From VRUE01 sp036524775 (GTDB taxonomy: Bacteria; Actinomycetota; Thermoleophilia; Solirubrobacterales; 70-9), in the NCBI GenBank assembly GCA_036524775.1, contig DATDBO010000040.1:1-64000 (forward strand): 64,000 nt of DNA, in the 5' to 3' direction. The notes beneath the pieces were generated by a model that did no database searches, was not told the origin of the DNA, and saw only the letters and a program-made list of their open reading frames with translations. Shown here piece by piece: positions 27,086 through 36,347 of the stretch (positions are counted from its first letter, which is position 1; each line of letters starts with the position of its first letter). A program made the position numbers and the translations under genes.

Positions 27086-29922
27086 CCAGCCTGCCGCCCG
27101 CCCTCGCGCTTCGCCTTGCCACCCTTCCCACAGCCCGCCTGGACCACAGGCCGCGCCTTGAAGCGCTTGCCGTTCTGCCCGCCGAAGCGAGCATCTGCGC
27201 GGTGCCTGCTGGCGCAGAGGTCGGTCGAGTTGACGATCAGCCCCTTCTTCGCCCCCTGCATCCGCACCACGACTTTGGTCAGGGGCGCATCGGGGACGTC
27301 CTCGAAGGTCGCCCTGATCCCGCCTCCCTTGGAGTCGATCCTGGCGACCGCTTCGACGTCGATCAAGCCGTGCAGGTCGGCGACGAAGTCAGGCAGGTTG
27401 TGGTTGGAGGAGCGCAGGATCACCGGGCCGCTCAGCGGCTGCTCCAAGAGCGGGCTGTAAGCGGTGGCCTGGCCGTAGGTTGCGCCTGCGGGGCAGCTCT
27501 TGGCGGCGAACTGCACCCTGGTGCAGATCGTCCTGACGTGGGCCTGGTCGAGGAAGGCCGAGCGGGGGAAGCGCAGGACCAGGCCTTTGAGGTTGGCGTC
27601 GCCCGCCCTTGGCCTGTAGGTGCCGGTCAGGGCCGGGTGGGCGCCTCGCTTGGTGCCGCCCTTCAGCTTCAGGGAGAGCCTTGGCTTGAAGCCGAGGCTG
27701 GCGCAGTTGGCCGCCTGGAAGCGCGATGCCAGGGAGAGCGGGGAGTCGTCGTGGGAGCCGAAGACGTCTGCTCCACCGCCCCAGAGGGTCGCTCCGACGG
27801 CGAAGGGCTCACACGAGGTCGGGTTGAGGGTGAAGTCGGGCTTGTCGACATAGACCCTGACGTCGCGGACCTTCAGCGGGATGCCGGCGAGGATGTGGGG
27901 GATCGGGTCTGATGAGGAGCCGTCGGCGGTGACTTCCGCCGTTCTGTGGTCGATCCGCAGGGCCTGGCGGGTGACCACCGCTCCGACGTCGAAGGGGCCC
28001 GCGACAGCGGGGACGATCGCGACCACGCTCAGCGGGGCGCCTTTGTAGGGGCCTGCTAGGTAGATGCGGCCGGGGACGTAGGTCAGGACGGCGCCTACCC
28101 CCGCTCCGGCCATCACGCGGCCGATCTGTGAAGAGGCCGGGCAAGACGGTGAGGCCAGCTCCAGGGCTCCCTCGCCCTCTCCGGTCCTCGTCCTGGCCTG
28201 GGCTATTGAGGCCTCTGAGCACTGCGAGGTGCCCGCCAGCTTGGCGACCATCCCTGGAGGGAGCTTGGCGCTGAACTTGGTCAGGTCCTGATCGCCGTCT
28301 CTTCTGGTCAGGCGCATGTAGAAGGGGGAGTGGGAGCCGGCGTTGTTGTTGTTGGTCCCTGCTTGGAAGCCCGGGGCGAAGGGCGGGGTGCCTCCGGAGG
28401 GGCAGGGGGAGGCTCCGGGGCCGGTGATCACCTCGAAGCTCGAGCTGGTGGTCACAGGGGGACCTCCGGCCCAGGGGGTGAGCACGGCCTTGGCCTCGTG
28501 GGTGCCGCAGGCGGGTGGCGACACGAGAGGCGATCTGGCTCCTTCGCGGAAGTGCAGCCTGAAGGAGGAGAAGGGAAGCTCGGGGATCTCATCGGCGGTG
28601 GTGATCAGCTGCCCGGTCACGGGATCGGGCTGCACCTTGATCGGCTGCTTGACGAGGATGCCGAGCTCGGGGCTCTTGATCACGACGTAGAGGGCAAGCA
28701 GGGTGCCGAAGGGGTTGCGGTAGGGCTCGGCGAGGAAGAGGGAGCCCTTGAGCGTCTGGTCCAAGAGCGGCGTCTCCACCTCGACCGTGCCCAGCTTGGA
28801 TGCGTCTGGGCAGCCCTCTCCGGGCAGGGCTTTGACGGTTTCCTCCTGCAGGTCCGCGTTGGTGCAGACCTCGAGGCCCTCGGCAGAGGAGGGGTTGGCG
28901 GTCATCCCCACCGGCAGGGTGACGACGGTCTTGCGGATCTCAGATGCGGCGATCCCCTCGGGGGAGGTCAATCCTTCGTCGTGGACCTCGAGCGAGAAGT
29001 CGAGGCCCGAGGGGCTCTCGGCAGCCCTGGTCGTCGGCTTGGCCTCGATCGAGGGGCTGAAGCCTAGTTTGGTGCAGCCGGTCATCCCGATCGGGTTGGG
29101 CGGCAGGGCGTCGTCGTGGGTGAGGACGCTGCCTTTGGCGCTGTCCCCCTGCCAGGAGAAGACCTCGTAGCTAGTGGCGAGCGGTCCCTGGCAGGAGCGG
29201 GGCAGGGTGAGGAGGGGGATGTCGGGGGCGTTGGTCGGGCAGTTGCCGTAGGAGGGCGGCTTGGGGTAGGGGCCTTCCGGGATCACCGGGGTCCCCCCTC
29301 CAATGTTCGAGACGCACTGGCCGCGGAAGGGGTCGTGAGCGGGGTCTGCGGGGTTGCCCCAGAGGGTCAGGACCGAGGCCAGGACACCGGCCGTCTGTGG
29401 GGTGTTGGTGACCCGGGCGATGCCGTTGTATGGGGGACTGTCGCTCAGGTCGATCTCGATCGTGACCGGGGTGTTGGCGGCGACGAAGCCGAGTTTGAAG
29501 AGGACGCCCGGGGGCGGGTCGAGGTTGAAGACGGGTGCGTAGCTGGTGAGCAGTTCCAACTCGGTCGCCGCGTGGCCGACCGCTGAGCTGTCGGGACAGA
29601 ACGAGTTGCGCACACCCGGAATCGAAGTGAGGAAGTCGACGGTCTGACAGCGCGGCACCGCGGTCGGGTCGGCGACGATGCCGGCGATCTGGGCGAAGGC
29701 GCCGCTCTTGAATTCGCCGTCGGGAGTAGTGGGGGCGAGCCGGTTGAAGAAGACCCTGGTCTTCATCTGAAAGGGGTGGGAGCCGGCCTGGGTGACGGGC
29801 GAGTCGTCTTGGTTGGTGAAGGTGACGTCGAACTCCTCGAGGCCGAAGGCGGCCTGGGCGGAGGGAGCAAGGAGGAGCGCGGCAAGGGCCGCGGTGGTGA
29901 GTACGTGCATCAGGCGCTTCAT
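27082..29922 (-). CDS. Large secreted protein, second gene of the giant operon
   Basis: The protein has 946 residues. After a signal peptide (TTAALAALLLAPSAQA) it is predicted extracellular throughout, with repeated ~200-residue segments: SQIGRVMAGAGVG and KLGTVEVETPLLD parallel each other, and both halves end with LSGPVILRSSN- or KGSLFLAEP-type strands. Many cysteine pairs (CQTVDFLTSIPGVRNSFC) suggest disulfides. The C-terminus is basic (CGKGGKAKREGGR). I recognise no enzyme family. Four-base overlaps on both sides couple it to its neighbours, so it is probably made in fixed ratio with the two NHL proteins. Confidence 0.8.
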   Translation of the reverse strand: MKRLMHVLTTAALAALLLAPSAQAAFGLEEFDVTFTNQDDSPVTQAGSHPFQMKTRVFFNRLAPTTPDGEFKSGAFAQIAGIVADPTAVPRCQTVDFLTSIPGVRNSFCPDSSAVGHAATELELLTSYAPVFNLDPPPGVLFKLGFVAANTPVTIEIDLSDSPPYNGIARVTNTPQTAGVLASVLTLWGNPADPAHDPFRGQCVSNIGGGTPVIPEGPYPKPPSYGNCPTNAPDIPLLTLPRSCQGPLATSYEVFSWQGDSAKGSVLTHDDALPPNPIGMTGCTKLGFSPSIEAKPTTRAAESPSGLDFSLEVHDEGLTSPEGIAASEIRKTVVTLPVGMTANPSSAEGLEVCTNADLQEETVKALPGEGCPDASKLGTVEVETPLLDQTLKGSLFLAEPYRNPFGTLLALYVVIKSPELGILVKQPIKVQPDPVTGQLITTADEIPELPFSSFRLHFREGARSPLVSPPACGTHEAKAVLTPWAGGPPVTTSSSFEVITGPGASPCPSGGTPPFAPGFQAGTNNNNAGSHSPFYMRLTRRDGDQDLTKFSAKLPPGMVAKLAGTSQCSEASIAQARTRTGEGEGALELASPSCPASSQIGRVMAGAGVGAVLTYVPGRIYLAGPYKGAPLSVVAIVPAVAGPFDVGAVVTRQALRIDHRTAEVTADGSSSDPIPHILAGIPLKVRDVRVYVDKPDFTLNPTSCEPFAVGATLWGGGADVFGSHDDSPLSLASRFQAANCASLGFKPRLSLKLKGGTKRGAHPALTGTYRPRAGDANLKGLVLRFPRSAFLDQAHVRTICTRVQFAAKSCPAGATYGQATAYSPLLEQPLSGPVILRSSNHNLPDFVADLHGLIDVEAVARIDSKGGGIRATFEDVPDAPLTKVVVRMQGAKKGLIVNSTDLCASRHRADARFGGQNGKRFKARPVVQAGCGKGGKAKREGGRQAG

Positions 29923-32900
29923 CGCTGAAACCTCCGCTCGTGGTTTGGTCCTCGTGCCCGCTGGCGCTTTGCGCGTTTGCCCTTCCTCGCCACGCAGCGC
30001 CCCCGGCGGCGCACTTTGCCTTTGGCGCAGCGGCGGATGGTTGGAGTGGCCTTGACGTTGCCGTCCCCCTCGAACGCCGCCGAGGCGGGGGTCGCGTCCT
30101 CGGGCGCCCTGGGGGCGCCCTGGCAGGCTTCGCCTTCGCAGGCAGCCGGTGGGCTCGGGGGCGGCGGGAAGCCGCCCTCCACGCGTGCGTCATAGACGTC
30201 GATCAGGCCGTAGTCCTGGGGGACGAGGTCCTCGAGGGTGGTGAAGAAGGCGTCCTCTCCCTCGGTGCTTGCGTCGAGGAAGGTCGAGTCGACGGGACTC
30301 TGGCCGGAGGAGATCAGGCGCAGGCATCCTTCTGAGGAATCGAGGTAGGCGGCGCTTTTGGTGGTGCAGTCGCCGCTCCCGGGTGCCTCCCACTGGTAGA
30401 CGTCCTGCTTGCCGTTGGTGTCGCCGAGGACAAGGGCCTCGAAGCTGTTGAAGAAGACGCGCTCGCCGCTGTCGGAGAGGTAGCGCGGCTGGTGCAGCTG
30501 GGACTGGTAGCGGGGGACCGAGGCGGCGCCCCAGTACTCCATCTCACCGTCGATCCCGTTTTCCAGCTCCTGCCCCGCCGGCCGGGCCCCGCTCGGGTTG
30601 CATGAGACGCAGCGGAGCTTTCCGGCGCCGCCTTCTGCCTCTGCGTCATAGCGGTAGACCTCGGCGTCGCAGATGCCGCCCTCCTCGCCGCAGGGGACGG
30701 GGCTGGCGGCGTCGGTGTTGTCATAGCCCGCCACCCGCTCTGCCAGCTCGGGGCTGTTCGACATGAAGGCGAGCGCCTCGCCGCCGGGGCTGACCCGGGC
30801 GGTGCGGAAGATCGGCCCGGTTGAGATCGGCGTGCCGTAGGGGTTGTTCACGTCGGCGGCGCCCCCCGGAGAGCTCGTCAGCGTCGCGACGAAGCGCGTC
30901 TCCCCGTTCTCGGTGAGGTAGACATTGGGCTTGCCCGCCTCGGCCCCTTCGCTTAAGGCCTGCGCCGAGGCTTTGGTCGAGGCGTAGTAGACGCGCGAGA
31001 GGTCCTCGCTGGCGCCGAGGATGCTCTCCACCACCCCTTCGGCGATCAGCTCTGAGGAGGGGGGCTGCGCTTTTGCGTCGAAGCGGTAGAGGTTGCCCGC
31101 CAGCGGGCCCTCCCCCACGATCGTGAAGAGCGCCCCGGTGCCCTGCGGGTCGCCGAGCTGAAAGCGGGCGGGAGCGGAGCTTACGGTTTCTGAGACGGCG
31201 ATCGTGCAGGCCCGGGTCGGCTGTTTGCATTTGCCTTCGGGGTTGAACGTGCTCTGCTCCTGGTCGGCGTTGATCCGCAGATAGAGCGGGCCCACGTTGC
31301 CGGCAGTGCTGCGGCTCCAGAAGACCCGCTTGCCGTCTTCTGAAACCGCGTTCAGGAGGCTGCCGAAGCGGTTGAGGTTGGAGTAGGCGGCGGCGTTGGT
31401 GTCGCCAGGGGTGCCCGCCGAGGAGTCTTTGTCGGCGGCCGTGCCGTCGGGCAGGACGCTCAGCAGGCGCAGCTGGCCAGTCTCGCTCGCAAGATAGAGC
31501 TGGTAGATCGGCCGTGGGAAGGGGTTGACGGTGGTCGCAGCGGAGGCATCGGGGGTGAGCGCCTCGTCGGCGCGGAAGACCGAGAGGCTGCCGTCAGCCG
31601 AGAAGCTCTGCACTTCGGGCAGGTATTGGAGGGGGTCTGCGACGTGCTCGATCGGCGCGCAGCTGAGCGCGCTGAAGTCATCGCTCGAGTTGTCGCGGCG
31701 ATAGAGGTTGCGGAAGCCGATCGGGGCGCAGGGGTCGGGCGGGGATTCGCCCGCCGCGGTGAACCAGGAAAGCCAGCTGACCGAGAGGTCGTCGGTGAAG
31801 GCCTTGAAGGGGTTCTCGAGGAACTCGGCGCCCTTGCCCTGGGGGGAGAGCGACTCGCTTTGCCAGCCCTCTTCGGGGTTGCCCAGCTCGTTGCGGGTCG
31901 CCAGGTACTGGTTGACGTAGGGGGCCGACTCTGGGTCGGCAAAGGAACGGTAGGAGGAGTAGGTGAACGCCTGCCCGTCGCTTGAGCTCTGGTCGAGGAA
32001 GGTCGGGAGGTTGAACTGGTTCAGCAAGGTGAGGACGTCGCCGTTGTTTTTGTCGAGCGGGGAGACCAGCTCGTAGGCGCGGCAGTCAGGCAGCGCTGCC
32101 CCGGCGCCGGTGCGGAAGGCCTGGTTGGGGCATTCGGTATCGCCTGCCGACGGTGGGGCGAAGGTGGTGAAGCTGTGCTCGCCGGAGACGACCTGGGGGT
32201 GGAAGGGGTTGTCGGCGATCACCCGGTAGTGGTAGGTGGTGGCGGGCTCGAGGCCGAGCAGCTGGGTCGAGCGGGGGATCGTCTCCTCGCCCGCTCCGAG
32301 GTCGATCGTGGGGCCGTCTTTGGCGTTCAGGAAGCCGTTCGCCTGATAGTCGGGGCCTTCCTCGATGAACTGGAAGCGGGCGGTTGCGCCCACGCCCAGG
32401 GGGTTTGCTTCGACGTGCAGGCGGGCCGAGTCGGTGCCGATCTCAGTCGAGAAGATCTGGCCCAAGAGGACTGGGGGCAGGGTGGTGAATTCCTCTTTCT
32501 CGCCGGTGACGGCGCCGTCGGCGTTCTCGGCGATCGGGCGGAAGTAGTAGGTCGTTTCGGGCTCGAGGCAGGTCTCTTCGCTGGCGACGACGCAGACGTT
32601 GGTCCCCTCGACCGTGTGGATGTCGAAGTCGCCTGGCGTGTCGGGGCTGTTGGGCGTAACCTCGGAGATCGGCTCGAATTTGTTTTCGTTTGCCTCATAG
32701 CTCTCTTTGTCGATGTATTCGAAGCGGGCGTGGGAGGCTTTGCCCTGAGCGTTGAAGGCGACCCTCAGCGTCGCCTTGACGCTGCCCACCGGGGAGGCTT
32801 CCGCCGTGCCAGGTACGAGAAGGGGGCCCGGTGGGGGCTGGGTGATGCGGATGAGGTCGCTGCCGTCGGTGGCAAGCAGGTCGCCTGAGGCGTCCTGGTA

Positions 32901-33932
32901 GAAGGCGAGGCCGTCGACGAAAGATTTCAGCGGCGGGAAGAAGAGCTTGGTCTGGGCCCCAGCTGAGTTGTACTCGTGGAGCACATAGCGGCTTTTTTCT
33001 TCGACACCGAGGAAGAGGTCGTTGCTGGGCTCGAGGGCGACGGCGGTGATGTTGCCGGGAATCCTGCCCCCCTCCGCCCAACTCGTGACCAGAGTGCCGG
33101 CTGGGTCGTACTTGCGCACGCCGCTTTCCAGGTCTGAGCGATCGGTTGCAACGTAGAAGTGGCCGGCCGGGTCGACGGCGAGGCTCTGAACCCGCCCGAC
33201 CGTCTCCGGCAGCAGCATCTGCGGGCCGAGCTGGGTTCCGTCGGGTTTGAGCTTCTGGATCCTGGTGTTGAAGCCTTCCGACTCGGCGGCTCCGAGCCTT
33301 CTGCTGTCGGCGACGTAGAGGGTGCCGCCGGGGCCGACCGCGAGCGGTAGGCCTCCCAGCGTCGAGAAGAAGAACCCTTCCTGCGCCGCCGCGGCGCTCG
33401 TCTCTTTCCCCGCCCCGCAATTGGCGGGAACGGTGCAGCGGTTGGCTTTGGTCACCTGATCCACTTCGCCTCCAACCATCCACTCGAAGCCGCCATCGGC
33501 GTCGAACTTCTGCACGCGGTTGTTGAAGGTTTCGCTGACGTAGACCGCGTGGAAGGTGGAGTCGACCGCGACCTGCTCGGGGCGGAGGATCTGGCCTGCG
33601 CCGGATCCGGGAATGCCTTTGAAGCAGGCGAGGCTCGGCGGGGTGGCGGCGGGGCCGCAGGTCTGGGGGGCGGCGGTGCTCCCGTCGCGGACCCCCCAGC
33701 CGAAGGCGAAGAGGAACTCGCCCGAGGCTTTGAAGACGTCGATGCGGTTGTTGGCGGCGTCGGCGAGGTAGACGCGGCCGTTTGAGCTGTCGACTCCCAG
33801 CCCCCGCGGGTTCTCGTACTGCCCGGCGCCGGAGCCCTCAGAGCCGATGACGAAGTCGGCGGAAGCTGCGGGAGCGAAGGCGAAGAGCGCGAGAACCGTA
33901 AGTGCTGCGAGGAGCGGCGTGCGATGTCTCAT
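29919..33932 (-). CDS. Giant secreted NHL/beta-propeller protein, copy 2
   Basis: The protein has 1337 residues and the same plan as copy 1: signal peptide, NHL propeller (GQYENPRGLGVDSSNG, RVYLADAANNRIDVF), fibronectin-III-like domains, a TolB-type propeller, and a basic CAKGKVRRRGRCVARKGKR end. Long stretches are identical to copy 1 (for example AYELVSPLDKNNGDVLTLL), while loops differ, so it is a duplication under later drift or conversion. It is the first gene of the operon, and I see no obvious sigma-70 promoter between it and the palindrome at 34011. Confidence 0.85.
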   Translation of the reverse strand: MRHRTPLLAALTVLALFAFAPAASADFVIGSEGSGAGQYENPRGLGVDSSNGRVYLADAANNRIDVFKASGEFLFAFGWGVRDGSTAAPQTCGPAATPPSLACFKGIPGSGAGQILRPEQVAVDSTFHAVYVSETFNNRVQKFDADGGFEWMVGGEVDQVTKANRCTVPANCGAGKETSAAAAQEGFFFSTLGGLPLAVGPGGTLYVADSRRLGAAESEGFNTRIQKLKPDGTQLGPQMLLPETVGRVQSLAVDPAGHFYVATDRSDLESGVRKYDPAGTLVTSWAEGGRIPGNITAVALEPSNDLFLGVEEKSRYVLHEYNSAGAQTKLFFPPLKSFVDGLAFYQDASGDLLATDGSDLIRITQPPPGPLLVPGTAEASPVGSVKATLRVAFNAQGKASHARFEYIDKESYEANENKFEPISEVTPNSPDTPGDFDIHTVEGTNVCVVASEETCLEPETTYYFRPIAENADGAVTGEKEEFTTLPPVLLGQIFSTEIGTDSARLHVEANPLGVGATARFQFIEEGPDYQANGFLNAKDGPTIDLGAGEETIPRSTQLLGLEPATTYHYRVIADNPFHPQVVSGEHSFTTFAPPSAGDTECPNQAFRTGAGAALPDCRAYELVSPLDKNNGDVLTLLNQFNLPTFLDQSSSDGQAFTYSSYRSFADPESAPYVNQYLATRNELGNPEEGWQSESLSPQGKGAEFLENPFKAFTDDLSVSWLSWFTAAGESPPDPCAPIGFRNLYRRDNSSDDFSALSCAPIEHVADPLQYLPEVQSFSADGSLSVFRADEALTPDASAATTVNPFPRPIYQLYLASETGQLRLLSVLPDGTAADKDSSAGTPGDTNAAAYSNLNRFGSLLNAVSEDGKRVFWSRSTAGNVGPLYLRINADQEQSTFNPEGKCKQPTRACTIAVSETVSSAPARFQLGDPQGTGALFTIVGEGPLAGNLYRFDAKAQPPSSELIAEGVVESILGASEDLSRVYYASTKASAQALSEGAEAGKPNVYLTENGETRFVATLTSSPGGAADVNNPYGTPISTGPIFRTARVSPGGEALAFMSNSPELAERVAGYDNTDAASPVPCGEEGGICDAEVYRYDAEAEGGAGKLRCVSCNPSGARPAGQELENGIDGEMEYWGAASVPRYQSQLHQPRYLSDSGERVFFNSFEALVLGDTNGKQDVYQWEAPGSGDCTTKSAAYLDSSEGCLRLISSGQSPVDSTFLDASTEGEDAFFTTLEDLVPQDYGLIDVYDARVEGGFPPPPSPPAACEGEACQGAPRAPEDATPASAAFEGDGNVKATPTIRRCAKGKVRRRGRCVARKGKRAKRQRARGPNHERRFQR

Positions 33933-34010
33933 CTGTGTGTTCTCCGTAGCTCCCAGATACTTCTGTGGGTGGATGTGTGCGTCACGTTCGAGTGTGGTGT
34001 GGTGTGGTCA

Positions 34011-34043
34011 CCGACCCCGGGTGGCCAGGCCACCCGGGGTCGG
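34011..34043. terminator. 16-bp perfect palindrome between the collagen-like and NHL genes
   Basis: CCGACCCCGGGTGGCC (34011-34026) and GGCCACCCGGGGTCGG (34028-34043) are perfect reverse complements with one base between. It lies 17 bases past the stop of the collagen-like gene and could terminate it. There is no T-run, so a processing or partial-termination role is also possible. Confidence 0.6.
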
Positions 34044-34059
34044 CTTCAGATCTCCGTCC

Positions 34060-34932
34060 CTACCCAGCGGTCGGCCTGGTGGCAGCCCAAGAGCCGCCGC
34101 CTTTTGCTTCGTTGGCGGGGACCGTGAGTTCGAAGTTCAGAGGAACCCCGCTCGAGAGGTCGGTTTCCCCGAACGCGGCGACTGGCGGCGATGCGTTGGT
34201 GAGTGACTGTTCGGAGACCCCTTCCGCTTCGTACAGGCAGAGATGGCCGGGCAGCGCTGCCGGTTCAGACGGGAAGGAGCCAGGGCACTCCGGAGGTGCG
34301 TTGACCGTGCCCTGGTCCGCCCAGGTGACGTAGTGGAGGGTCAGGCCGCCGGGAATCCGCAGCGGGTAGGAGATGCTGATCCTCGCCTTGGCGACGTTGA
34401 TCGCGCTGAAGTGCCAGACCCCGGTCAAGGTCGCGCCTTCGGGAAGCACGCACTGGCCGCCGGGGCAGGTTGGCCCGGGCGCTCCCGTAGCGCCGGTGGC
34501 GCCCGTGGCGCCAGCCGGTCCCGTCCCGCCTACTTCGCCGTCGCAGACGACGTTCACGCCGCTGGCCGAGGTGAGTTCGACGCCGCCCTCTTCGCATACT
34601 TCTTCGTTTGAGGCTTCTTCGCCTGGTTCGAGGGGGTTGGTGGTGACGCCTTTGCCCGCGGCGCCCGGGGATCCGTTCGATCCGTTGGCGCCGGCGTCGC
34701 CCTTGTCACCCTTGGCTCCTGCCGACCCTGCGGGTCCCGCTGGGCCTGCTGGACCGGCCGGGCCTTTCGGGCCTTTCGGTCCCCTGGGGCCTTTTTTGGC
34801 TTTGGCCGAGGCGGTTGCCTTGCCGTCGTCTGAGCTGGAGGCGGCGTAGGCGCCTCCCAGCATTGCGAAGACCAGGGCGATCACCGAGATCACGCCCGGG
34901 ATGCCGAAGCGGTTGCGTAGTGGCGAGAGCAT
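34060..34932 (-). CDS. Collagen-like surface protein
   Basis: The protein has 290 residues from ATG 34932, with GGAGAAGAG upstream; the longer frame has no plausible start. A membrane anchor or uncleaved signal (IPGVISVIALVFAMLGGAY) is followed by collagen Gly-X-Y repeats (GPRGPKGPKGPAGPAGPAG, then GAKGDKGDAGANGSNGSPG), a CDGEVGGTGPAGATGATG segment and a globular C-terminal domain of about 120 residues. It is likely trimeric on the surface. Many solirubrobacterial surface proteins have this layout. It is transcribed from the near-consensus promoter at 35059-35087. Confidence 0.88.
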   Translation of the reverse strand: MLSPLRNRFGIPGVISVIALVFAMLGGAYAASSSDDGKATASAKAKKGPRGPKGPKGPAGPAGPAGPAGSAGAKGDKGDAGANGSNGSPGAAGKGVTTNPLEPGEEASNEEVCEEGGVELTSASGVNVVCDGEVGGTGPAGATGATGATGAPGPTCPGGQCVLPEGATLTGVWHFSAINVAKARISISYPLRIPGGLTLHYVTWADQGTVNAPPECPGSFPSEPAALPGHLCLYEAEGVSEQSLTNASPPVAAFGETDLSSGVPLNFELTVPANEAKGGGSWAATRPTAG

Positions 34933-35058
34933 TCGAATCTCTTCTCCTTGTCCCGTGAGCCCCTCTGCCGGCCGCTTCCCTTGGCGGCTCCCGTGGTGCT
35001 CGGTTATGTGGTCCCTGTAACTGCGTCCCTGCCCGCTCTGTGAACGGACCGTGGCGAG

Positions 35059-35087
35059 ACTGTAAACAAAGACCTTTTTAATGTCAA
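35059..35087 (-). promoter_or_regulatory. Near-consensus sigma-70 promoter for the collagen-like gene
   Basis: On the minus strand TTGACA (35082-35087) and TACAGT (35059-35064) are 17 bases apart. This is by far the best promoter match in the window. The leader to the ATG at 34932 is about 120 bases. The rest of 34933-35237 holds no gene that I can support. Confidence 0.8.
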
Positions 35088-35237
35088 GGAGAACGTTTCT
35101 GAAAGAAAGAGAACTGTCTCCCCTCACGGGGCTTTCCGCATGAGCAAGCGAGGATGGCCGGGTACACCGCCGGTACCCAGCCTTTGGCCCAGGTCAAGCT
35201 CAGACGTGTCTGGCACGCCGAAAAGCGTGCGCGAGGA

Positions 35238-35837
35238 TCAGCCCCCGTCGGGGCGATCCGGGTACAGCTCGTCGATCGTGACGAGGGCTCGGTAGGGCGG
35301 CGCGGCGCGCCTCCCGGCATCGTCCAGGTCGTCCTCGATCGCGGCTTCGATCGCCTCACCGCCGCCGGCCAGGCGGTCGACGACGGCGACCACGGCGACC
35401 GGATGGAGGCCCTGCTCGCGGATCCGCTCGATCGCCTTAACGGTCGAGCCGCCGCTGGTGACGGTGTCCTCGACCACGAGCACCCTGTCACCCGCCTCTA
35501 CAGGGCCCTCGACCCAGCGCTGCAGGCCATGCTGCTTGCGCTCGCCGCGGACGAAGAAGCCGACCAAGTCCTCGCCGGCTGGAACCGCGAGGGCGGCGCA
35601 GGAGAGTGGGATCGCGGCGGTCGCCGGTCCGCCGACAGCGGTCGCTCCGGCCTCCACCGCCGCCGCAGCGATCAGCTCTCCGGCGGCACGAAAACCAGTC
35701 GGCCGCAGCAGCGCCCGCCGTGCATCGACGTAGTACTGCGCCGTCGCCCCACTCGACAACGTCACCTCGCCGACGATCAGCGAGTGCTCACGCAGCTCGG
35801 CGAGCAGCGTTCGCTTGGCGGCGTCGAGGTCGCTCAT
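35238..35837 (-). CDS. pyrE: Orotate phosphoribosyltransferase
   Basis: The protein has 199 residues. It joins orotate to PRPP to make OMP in pyrimidine synthesis. The phosphoribosyltransferase motif RVLVVEDTVTSGGST lies near residue 120, with FVRGERKQHGLQRWVEG (the catalytic-loop lysine region of PyrE) about 25 residues before it. The N-terminus has ITLSSG-like GEVTLSSGATAQYYVDAR. ATG start at 35837. It stands apart from other pyr genes. Confidence 0.92.
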   Translation of the reverse strand: MSDLDAAKRTLLAELREHSLIVGEVTLSSGATAQYYVDARRALLRPTGFRAAGELIAAAAVEAGATAVGGPATAAIPLSCAALAVPAGEDLVGFFVRGERKQHGLQRWVEGPVEAGDRVLVVEDTVTSGGSTVKAIERIREQGLHPVAVVAVVDRLAGGGEAIEAAIEDDLDDAGRRAAPPYRALVTIDELYPDRPDGG

Positions 35838-35905
35838 TGCAGGAATCCTATGGCGACGGGTGTGTTGCCGGGGGAGAGTTCTCCAGCCTGGCGACTTAGA
35901 TAGCC

Positions 35906-36097
35906 ATGTCGTCGATCGACGCTCTCGATCTTCCTATCCAATTCTTTGCCTTGGGGACGGCGCTGGGTATGTTTGCCGCCTTGCGCCGTCACCGGAAAAC
36001 CGGCGAGGTAGATCACTGGCCCGTCTACGTGGCGACCTATGCCCTTTGGTTCTTTGGGTTTGGTTTGATTGCTTCGGGGGCTAAGGCGCTACTCTGA
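35906..36097 (+). CDS. Small membrane protein
   Basis: The protein has 63 residues, with a hydrophobic first half (FFALGTALGMFAAL) and a second segment (VYVATYALWFFGFGLIASG), separated by a basic RRHRKTGEVDHW loop. It lacks known motifs. It is followed 7 bases later by another small membrane protein, so the two may work together. Confidence 0.55.
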   Translation: MSSIDALDLPIQFFALGTALGMFAALRRHRKTGEVDHWPVYVATYALWFFGFGLIASGAKALL

Positions 36098-36104
36098 CAA
36101 AACC

Positions 36105-36347
36105 ATGCGACCTCATAGCGACAAGAAGATCTACAGCCTGAGGCACTTTCTCTTCTACCTTGGACTGGAGATGGCGGGCGGCGGGCTAACGGGTGTCGTG
36201 GCTGCGGCGCTTCATTGGAGCAACGGCCTGACCTTCGGGATCGGGCTGGTTGCCGCGACGATAATTGCCACCTTGGCTTTTCGCGAAGACATGTTTGAAC
36301 AGCCTCAATCGAGCCCCTCGCGGAAGCCCCGGCGCCAGCTTGGGTAG
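36105..36347 (+). CDS. Small membrane protein, second of a pair
   Basis: The protein has 80 residues from ATG 36105 (MRPHSDKKIYSLRHF), with membrane segments around LFYLGLEMAGGGLTGVVAA and LTFGIGLVAATIIATLAF. The last 43 bases overlap the end of the convergent epimerase-like gene, so the C-terminal SSPSRKPRRQLG may be only loosely constrained. Confidence 0.5.
   Translation: MRPHSDKKIYSLRHFLFYLGLEMAGGGLTGVVAAALHWSNGLTFGIGLVAATIIATLAFREDMFEQPQSSPSRKPRRQLG

Noticed and set aside
34640..34800. Short GC-rich repeats as a CRISPR or VNTR
   Set aside because: They are the Gly-X-Y codons of the collagen-like protein, in frame.
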